NCBI GenBank assembly: GCA_004352715.1
Contig: SCFE01000114.1
Coordinates: forward strand, 1,214,561-1,236,681
Length of the DNA: 22,121 bases
Reading direction: 5' to 3'
DNA from: Hofstenia miamia
Lineage: Eukaryota > Xenacoelomorpha > Acoela
In this document: positions 16,088 through 22,121 of the stretch, in pieces
Layout: every line of letters begins with the position of its first letter
How positions within the stretch are numbered: the stretch's first letter is position 1
Notes under the pieces: model-generated
Seen by the model: the letters and a program-made list of their open reading frames with translations, nothing else
The model's database searches: none
What the model was told of the DNA's origin: nothing
Program-made: the position numbers and the translations under genes

Positions 16088-17374
16088 CAGTACTGGAAAA
16101 ATGAACTCGGCCACCCATGATGTGTCATAAGTATTTCCAAAAAAATTGACGCCAAGGAAATTTTGAATTAGATTTGGTGTTGCAGAAAGAGGAATTCATC
16201 AATGTTGAGAAATAATTATCAGTTTATCTTAAATCTCAAAGAAAAATCCTACAATGGTTGTGGTTCGTTAACTTTTTCTTGGAAAAATGTATTCGGCCAC
16301 TTCAGACCAAATCAGAGAATCTGTAAAACATTTCATTGGCTGAGGTTTTTTCAGTCTTTTTATTGTGAAAATATCTAATAACAGTCTTTCTTCGCCATAT
16401 ATGATGCCTGGTTACATACCTATTGCCATCCACGAGTTTATTATCACCAAACATTTGGAAGGGATGAGTCAATGTAATATAGATCAACTTGTAGAACGAC
16501 CTCAAAGTACTGTCGAGGATATTATCAGCGTCTAACTTCTGAAAACATCACTGCCCCAAGCCCAAGTGCAGAAGTCCAAAGAATACCTCCAAAACTTCCC
16601 AGTCAGCTCTTGTGCGCCTTTCAAAGCGAAATTCCATTAAGACTTCAGAAGAACTTCTCAATGAATGGGCTGATTGTCACCTCGTAAAGCAAAAACTGTG
16701 CTAAACATCCAGAAGAAGTACTCAATTGTCTTAACCTCAAAGCAAAGATTACGCAGGATGAAGTGGGCCAAGTTGATGAGAAACAATTCGTTTGAACATT
16801 GGTCTAATGTTATATTTTCAGATGAGTCAAGATTTGAGCTATACTGTCTATAAAAAGACCAACTGTGCAGAAGTTCAAATTCTTGTTTCAATTTACTTGG
16901 GGATCATGAAATATGGTGGGAAGACTGTCATGGTATGGGGTGCAATATGAAAGCAAGATTGTTCACATCCCTGGTACTCTCGAAGTTATCAATATGCTTG
17001 GACTCTAGAAAAGGAACTCTTGCCACTTCTTACAAGTGATTTAATATATCAGGAGGATGGTGCTCCATGTTATAGCTCAAAAGAAATGAAACAATTCGGC
17101 TACTCTTCACACTGAAGGCGAGCCGTGGAGCGCAATAAGGAAAGAATTCTATGCAATTCTCAACAGCTTTATTGAAAGATTTTTGCTTTAATCCTTGAAG
17201 CTGTTATTCTCTGAAAGGGAGACCCTACAAAATATTAGAAGAGAGAATTTTGTTGCTACGTACTTATATTGCATCAATTTTTAATTTACGTCTCATATTT
17301 CCAATTTAATTTTTTTTGAATTTGCTCACTTGTTAAAATTTTTTCAGGTAGCCGAATACATTTTTTCAATACAA
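16088..17374 (+). mobile_element. Tc1-like transposon, inactive, with terminal repeats
   Basis: The left end is CAGTACTGGAAAAATG followed by AACTCGGCCACC, directly after TA at 16086-16087. The right end (17347-17374) is its imperfect inverse (GGTAGCCGAATACATTTTTT followed by CAATACAA). Inside, in transposase order, are EGMSQCNIDQLVERPQSTVE (HTH region, ~16460-16520), RRMKWAKLMRN, HWSNVIFSDESRFELY with the first catalytic Asp at 16821, GGKTVMVWGAI (~16918-16950) and YQEDGAPCYSSK with the second Asp at 17056-17058. The PDLN block with the third acidic residue is absent, and several stops and frameshifts occur, so it cannot encode a working transposase. A second left-type repeat lies at 16274-16302. 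Confidence 0.85.
16274..16302 (+). repeat. Inner direct repeat of Tc1-like left end
   Basis: CTTGGAAAAATGTATTCGGC followed by CACTTCAG repeats, in the same orientation and about 190 bp inward, the outer terminus CTGGAAAAATG..CTCGGCCACC at 16094. Two direct repeats per terminus are the IR/DR arrangement known in some Tc1 families, where the transposase binds both. The matching inner repeat on the right side was not found. Confidence 0.65.
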
Positions 17375-18135
17375 GTTTTCTAATTTTGATTAAAAATTAA
17401 TAGCCAATGTTATTCTACATATTTTATGGTAATAAATATACGGATTTTCTCTTCTCAGTCAAAGTAACAATTAGTTATAATTTTACGCACACTCTATCCA
17501 ATGAATTATCATTATTTATTCAAAATAGCAAGGTGGTTGAATACACATTTCCAGGACTGTATATCGTCGTATTAATTATAAACGGAAAACTAGAAAACTT
17601 GCTAAGCAATAAAAAAATATAATACTTACACAATTAAAGTTTAACATTGAACATCGTAGCATACAATTAAATTACAGAAAGATCTGAAAATAATTACTCT
17701 ATCACTCATTATACTTAGAAGCCACCAATTAAAACATCTAATAGGATATAGGATGGAAACTATGATTGACAAGCCTTCCAAAGTATCATATCAAATTAAA
17801 AATACTTCGAAAGAATCAAGGTTTTCAATAATAAGAACACAATCAACAATTTCAGATCACTTAAAGATCTGTGACATGAAATTCACTTATAAAATAATTT
17901 TAAACTAAACACCATGGAATCAATCTACATTGAATTAATTGAGCTAAGCTTAAACAAAAACGATGAATATAAATAAAAATTACATCTACCAAGTTATTGC
18001 GAAGTTATATATAAATTTGATCATTTGTTAATTAGTTGTGTTAAGCAGTGTTATTCTGAAACACGTGGTAACATAACTTTCTCCTTACTGACACTTTCCT
18101 TTTTTGTAGCAAAGAATTTTGATAAAATTACATTA
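17375..18135. other. AT-rich intergenic sequence, nothing recognised
   Basis: An open frame at 17407-17622 has no recognisable family and no supporting context. A TATATAAA word lies near 18006-18013, about 125 bp before the candidate secreted-peptide exon, but by itself it is weak evidence in such AT-rich DNA. Confidence 0.45.
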
Positions 18136-18300
18136 ATGTGTTTTAGAAACTTCATACTAGGTTTAAGCGTGTGTTTAATATGTAGTATTACACAATTGGA
18201 CTTCTTCGACGAACACTCGACTATGGCTACTGAGATTAACGGCCAAAGTTACAAAAACGACAGTGTGTCAAAATTTCTCACGAAAGTGAGTTTTGTATAA
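18136..18300 (+). CDS. Candidate 5' exon or small ORF of a secreted peptide (unrecognised)
   Basis: From the ATG at 18136 the frame begins MCFRNFILGLSVCLICSITQ, a basic start plus a hydrophobic core like a cleavable signal peptide, then a polar segment LDFFDEHST..NGQSYKNDS ending at residue 50 (LTK). Directly after it is GTGAGT (18286), a good 5' splice site. If unspliced, the frame stops at 18298-18300, giving 54 residues. The local base composition is less AT-biased than its surroundings. It faces AAR2 copy B tail to tail, with 92 bp between the two stops, so a downstream exon would have to lie antisense to or beyond AAR2. I do not recognise a family. A chance ORF is possible. Confidence 0.3.
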   Translation: MCFRNFILGLSVCLICSITQLDFFDEHSTMATEINGQSYKNDSVSKFLTKVSFV

Positions 18301-18391
18301 AGTTATATGCAAAGTTGCGAACTATCCGAATTTGCGTTATTTTTGGTCTCAAACGACAAAAGAAAAGTTTCCTGATATACATATAAAATAG

Positions 18392-21300
18392 CTAAATATT
18401 TTCTACTACAACTGGTGCCCAGTCATCAGGCTCTTTAGAAAAGTCCCATTTAAAATGTCGAGTTACATAAACTTTAAAACTCTGAGCACGTTTCTGTAAT
18501 TCTTCATTGCCTTCATGCTGAGAAATGTTGGAAAACAGGACGTGTAAAGTACTAACAAGAAAATTGTCACGTGTAACAATGTCAACAAAAAAGTCTGTTG
18601 GAATTTCTTTAATCTAAATACAATAAAGCATTAAATAAAGCAACATAAAGCAACAAAACCTATCAAATACCTGAAAATGGAGGATCATAATAAAAATATG
18701 AAATAGTCGAGGATGAGAGACAACAGCAGCATCACTGTGGGAAATCAGTGAAACTAAATTACGCCAATGCTCAAATGAATCCAAATGTCTGCCAACAAGA
18801 AAACAGACAAAAGCCAGTTGAAGCTCACCCAGTACATCCAAAGGCCGCTGACTATAATATCGATCTAACAAACGAATAAGACTATAAGATTGATCACAGC
18901 CAGATCGTTCACACTAAATATACAAGTCAACATTTCTAATACCTTATGAGTGTACTACATATATATTCAGATAGCTGTTGATTATTGAAGTTGACTTTGT
19001 ACATAAGTTGTGTCGACAATAAAGAAATAGATCCATGAAAATATTGACTACAATACATGTATGTTTATTATAGATGTTATTGATCAACTATTAGTTATAA
19101 TGAATGGCATAAAGATAATGCTAAATACATTTAACTGTGTAGTATTTAAAAATTGGCCACTGGTTTACATAAAAAATTCTTAGCTGGACAGGAGAGTTAT
19201 GTGAACTCAGTAATTGCAATAACTTCCATGTGTTATCTCCTACAACCGCAAACAAAGGTAAAACACATTTTATATATATATAATATGCCTATAACTAAAA
19301 ATACACAATTGATACAATAGATTATAGAGGAGAAGCATTCCAAAACCTTGTTGGTTGTAAGATAATATATTATGTTAATGGTACTAGTCTTAACAACCCT
19401 ATTCGTTGCAACATAGTGTTTTCTAATATGTTGTATGAGAGGTATTCTAATAAAACAAAAATGGAAAAATTTCCTCAAAAAACTTCAACCGCTTATAACC
19501 CTCAAGCTAATAATTGCATTCAAAATGCTAAAACATCAATAGAAAAGTGTCTTCTCTTCCATTTCTTTTTAAAATAATCCTGGAGAATTCGTATGATGGA
19601 GGAACTCCTGAAAAAAGCAATGGTCTCTTGATTTAAGGAAACCGGTTTCATAGGAGACTTGCGACGCAATGCTAGCCCCCAAATTAATTTGATCAAATGC
19701 TATGCCACAAAATATTTCAACAGACGTTGAAAATTCAACAAGAAAACGTATCACTCCATGCTTAAATAAAGAGCTTATTATGGTTCACAACTGTTTTTGT
19801 TATTGATATGACGACTAACCTGACTAGTTGCAACGGATCGGTCGATTTCTGAGTAATTTAAGCGATGTTTTGGGTCAACTTCCATCTTTGGCAAACACTT
19901 TTCAGCCTCTGCAATACTTTGATATTCCTCCAAAGATTCTCTCTAAAATATACTATTTCATAAATTACACAGGAGGACATACTTTAGAAGAAGCTGGTTG
20001 TGATTTGGAAGACGTGAAACCTTCTAAAGGCAAAAGTTGCGTAGCTGACGTAATCACACCATCAGCGGGGCATACGTCTTTCACTAAACGCGGGGATATA
20101 TACTTTGAAAGAGAAATCCATTTCTTGAGGTCGTTTGTCGGATATGAAGAAAGTGTTGGTAGTTCTCGCTTCCACGTGCTTTGAATACGTGTTATTTCTG
20201 ACGAATTTGCAACAGTAAATGTTTCAACAGAGGGATTCCATCTAAAAGAAACAGTGGAAAATGATTGTGAGAGAACACATTTAATGAATGGAAAATACTC
20301 TTACAATAGCAAATACAGCAAACATCATCGTGCCAGCAGCTTGAATGTATAAAACAACACTTTCAATACATAAACAAATTTAATTTTCTTAAAGTGATGC
20401 TGATATTGTTGTTCAAAGTGAAAAACTAGTCAAATTATGCCTGACTAAAGTTTTTGAAATGATCAAAAGCATTGCAACACTACGTCACATTCATCTATCT
20501 GATCTTTGCATATTAGTTTTCATTCTATTAAGTCTCAATCCTACAGAAATTTGAGTTTCAACCGCACATTGCACCTTAATATTTTGCAAGCCATAGACAA
20601 TCAGAAAAATGTCTTGTAAAAGGCTCAGCATTAACAATCAGCAGGATTATTAAATATATACAATTTAAATGCAATGCCATAGTTATGAAAAAATGTAAGC
20701 GTCATTAAAAAAACACCAGATGCCAAATAGATTCTCACAAAGAACCTTGACAAAACTGGGCACAAGCAAACTCTGTGAGTGGAGCCATTGTCTATCGAAT
20801 TCCTAAATATGAAATTGTTGACAAAATTGCTGCCAAAGCAACCAAAGTAAACAGAGAAACAATAGTTTAATCGACCTTGTTAGTGTCAGAGTAAAGAACA
20901 ATACAAGTTTAGAATGTGAGTTAATTGTTTGCAGTGATGAAGCTAAAAAGCATTACCTATTCCTCCAAAAGGGAGTTTGTGAGAAATCTACTAGGCAAAG
21001 TATAGTTTCCAGCCATTATATACCAGTGGGACTGTTTGGAAGAGGCTCAGATATGTTAGTGCATTCATTACGTTATCTTCAGAAAAAATCATAATTAAAA
21101 TAGACTAGGGTCTTCTATATATTATATAGACGACCTTGAGTGAACTTAACTTTAAATAGTGGGGAATAACCAGTATCTTGCAAGATAATTTTTCACCCGA
21201 CCTGAAAGAATAAGCAGTATTTATGCATGTTTGTTCAGCTTCCCATACTTCCAGGCAAATAAAGAAATTTCTTAAGGAAATGAAGTTACATTGAGTGGCC

Positions 21301-21996
21301 TGCTCTGTCATCGAAATAAACAATTATTGATTATATTTGCTCATTTGAAGCAAGCTGTCAAAGATCAACAATCCGGCCCAGCTTTGGGCCTTTATCAAAG
21401 AGAACTCTTACAAAATTCCTGATGAAGAATTGTCACTGTGCAATTGTTTCTCATGCAATTGTTTCTCATGAAAATTGAATCCTATCATCTAGTCTAAGGA
21501 CTAATCAACAAAATACTGATTACATTCTTTTCAGTTATTTTTGTATACAATAAAATTAGGTTTCCAAATTAGTTTAACAACTATTTTAACTCCAAAGTTT
21601 CAAGTTTTACAAAAATGTTGAGCACCATCTGATTCTAATTGAGCCCAAGCTATCAGTAAAATTATACATTTGAACAGAACTGTATTTGAATTGAAGAAAT
21701 ATTTGTAGATATGAGTTTATAAATACAAAAATAAAAAAAAACTTAAGACAAGAAGAAACACGGAAAGAGAATTAACTTACTAACTTATAAACAAGAATGT
21801 CATCATTCTCAAAGTGATGGAAAAACCCAGTACGTAATTGAGAGACTCTTTCATTTGCAGAACTCCAATAAATAAAGTGAAGACCGTTGGGAATTGATTT
21901 AATTCCTCGGAAAGAATCGTTAACAGACGAAAACTTTAAGTCAATGCCAATTTCTAGACGCGAAGGGATATCGAGAAACGCAACTCCACCGCTCAT
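18392..21996 (-). CDS. AAR2: AAR2 splicing factor homologue, copy B (complete)
   Basis: Five exons on the minus strand: 21996-21785, 20241-19983, 19942-19820, 18913-18671 and 18613-18392, with GT-AG introns of 1543, 40, 906 and 57 nt. Together they give 352 aa (human AAR2: 384). Exons 1-3 encode the N-terminal domain (LEIGIDLKF, FRGIKSIPNGLHF, DLKKWISLSKYI, EEYQSIAEAEKCLPKME). Exon 4 has the strongest block, PLDVLGELQLAFVCFLVG followed by SFEHWRNLVSLI. Exon 5 has IPTDFFVDIVTRDNFLVSTL, FKWDFSKEPDD and the terminal APVVVENI. AAR2 helps assemble U5 snRNP by holding Prp8 before Brr2 joins. This role comes from the family. Every exon is open and phases agree at all junctions, so this copy looks functional. 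The start is about 14 residues later than the human protein, and an acceptor-like TTTAG lies 4 nt upstream of the ATG. Confidence 0.95.
20560..21475 (+). mobile_element. Tc1-like transposase relic in AAR2 intron 1 (arm B)
   Basis: Counterpart of the relic at 8205-9050. The plus strand shows the same decayed blocks, ending near 21385-21450 with LWAFIKENSYKIPDEELSLC in place of arm A's LWAFIKENSNKIPDEK. The doubled CAATTGTTTCTCATG at 21441-21470 follows the C-terminus. Inactive. It runs antisense to AAR2 copy B. Confidence 0.68.
21441..21470. repeat. 15-bp tandem duplication (CAATTGTTTCTCATG x2)
   Basis: Two perfect adjacent copies, where arm A has a single equivalent sequence near 8211-8225. 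It is a recent slippage-type change private to arm B. Confidence 0.85.
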
Positions 21997-22121
21997 GTAA
22001 CTAAATCACTTGCGATATGACAATAACATATAATATTAAGACAAATGCGATTCATTGCCTGATGATTTACAATATCACAGCCAGTTGTTACTGAATACAA
22101 TTTTTAGAATTTTCATTCAAC

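Larger units (their letters stand above)
19031..22121 (-). repeat. Inverted duplication arm B
   Basis: Reverse complement of 7442-10693. The match continues to the last base of the window, so the arm extends further and may include a second BCAS2. Blocks present only here include a ~70-bp stretch near 21305-21365, a ~32-bp stretch at about 20564-20595 and a 15-bp tandem doubling of CAATTGTTTCTCATG at 21441-21470. Confidence 0.93.

Noticed and set aside
16302-16891. Two minus-strand ORFs within the Tc1-like element
   Set aside because: Antisense shadows of the plus-strand transposase remnant.
19828-20184. 118-codon plus-strand ORF
   Set aside because: It is antisense to AAR2 copy B exons 2-3, which match the family on the minus strand with correct splice sites.
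1-22121. tRNA, rRNA, CRISPR array or prokaryotic operon signals
   Set aside because: No cloverleaf with an intact T-loop consensus, no rRNA-like blocks and no regularly spaced repeats were seen. Spliced genes and LINE/Tc1/mariner content exclude a prokaryote.

Overview
This is AT-rich, intron-containing DNA from a metazoan, most likely an invertebrate. The evidence is two conserved spliceosome genes with short GT-AG introns (40 and 57 nt are the smallest), TTTAG/TTTTAG-type acceptors, and many decayed Tc1/mariner transposons and LINE 3' ends. I cannot name the clade from the sequence alone. It is a draft assembly: one run of exactly 1000 N (10694-11693) and isolated single N at 680 and 2862 mark joins.

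Layout. 1-3300 is repeat-rich: a ~500-bp unit present twice in direct orientation (67-567 and 2863-3296), two LINE 3' ends pointing away from each other (600-679 minus, ~1075-1882 plus), a degenerate tandem repeat (808-1006) and the 3' end of a mariner transposase (2570-2861, minus). 3297-5600 holds no gene I recognise. 5605-7185 (+) is a complete four-exon gene for BCAS2/SPF27, a Prp19-complex subunit, with a MITE-like element carrying a near-perfect 8-bp target duplication in its last intron. 382 bp after its stop, on the same strand, begins AAR2 copy A (7568 onward), the U5 snRNP/Prp8 assembly factor. Exons 1-3 are present and the gene then runs into the gap. 11694-18000 is a transposon graveyard (three LINE 3' ends, one RT-associated fragment, one Tc1-like element) with little else recognisable. 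18392-21996 (-) is a complete five-exon AAR2 (copy B, 352 aa).

The central structure is a large inverted duplication: 7442-10693 matches the reverse complement of 19031-22121 through the exons, the introns and an old Tc1 insertion in intron 1. By eye the three shared exons differ at one synonymous base, whereas the introns carry many substitutions and several indels of 15-125 bp, some bounded by short microhomologies. Either this is a real inverted duplication of AAR2, continuing past the window end, or two diverged haplotypes were scaffolded head to head across the gap.

Functionally, both recognised genes act in pre-mRNA splicing. They lie head to tail, and each has a splice-acceptor-like TTTAG 3-4 nt before its ATG. 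This would fit spliced-leader trans-splicing, and perhaps co-transcription, but it is inference.
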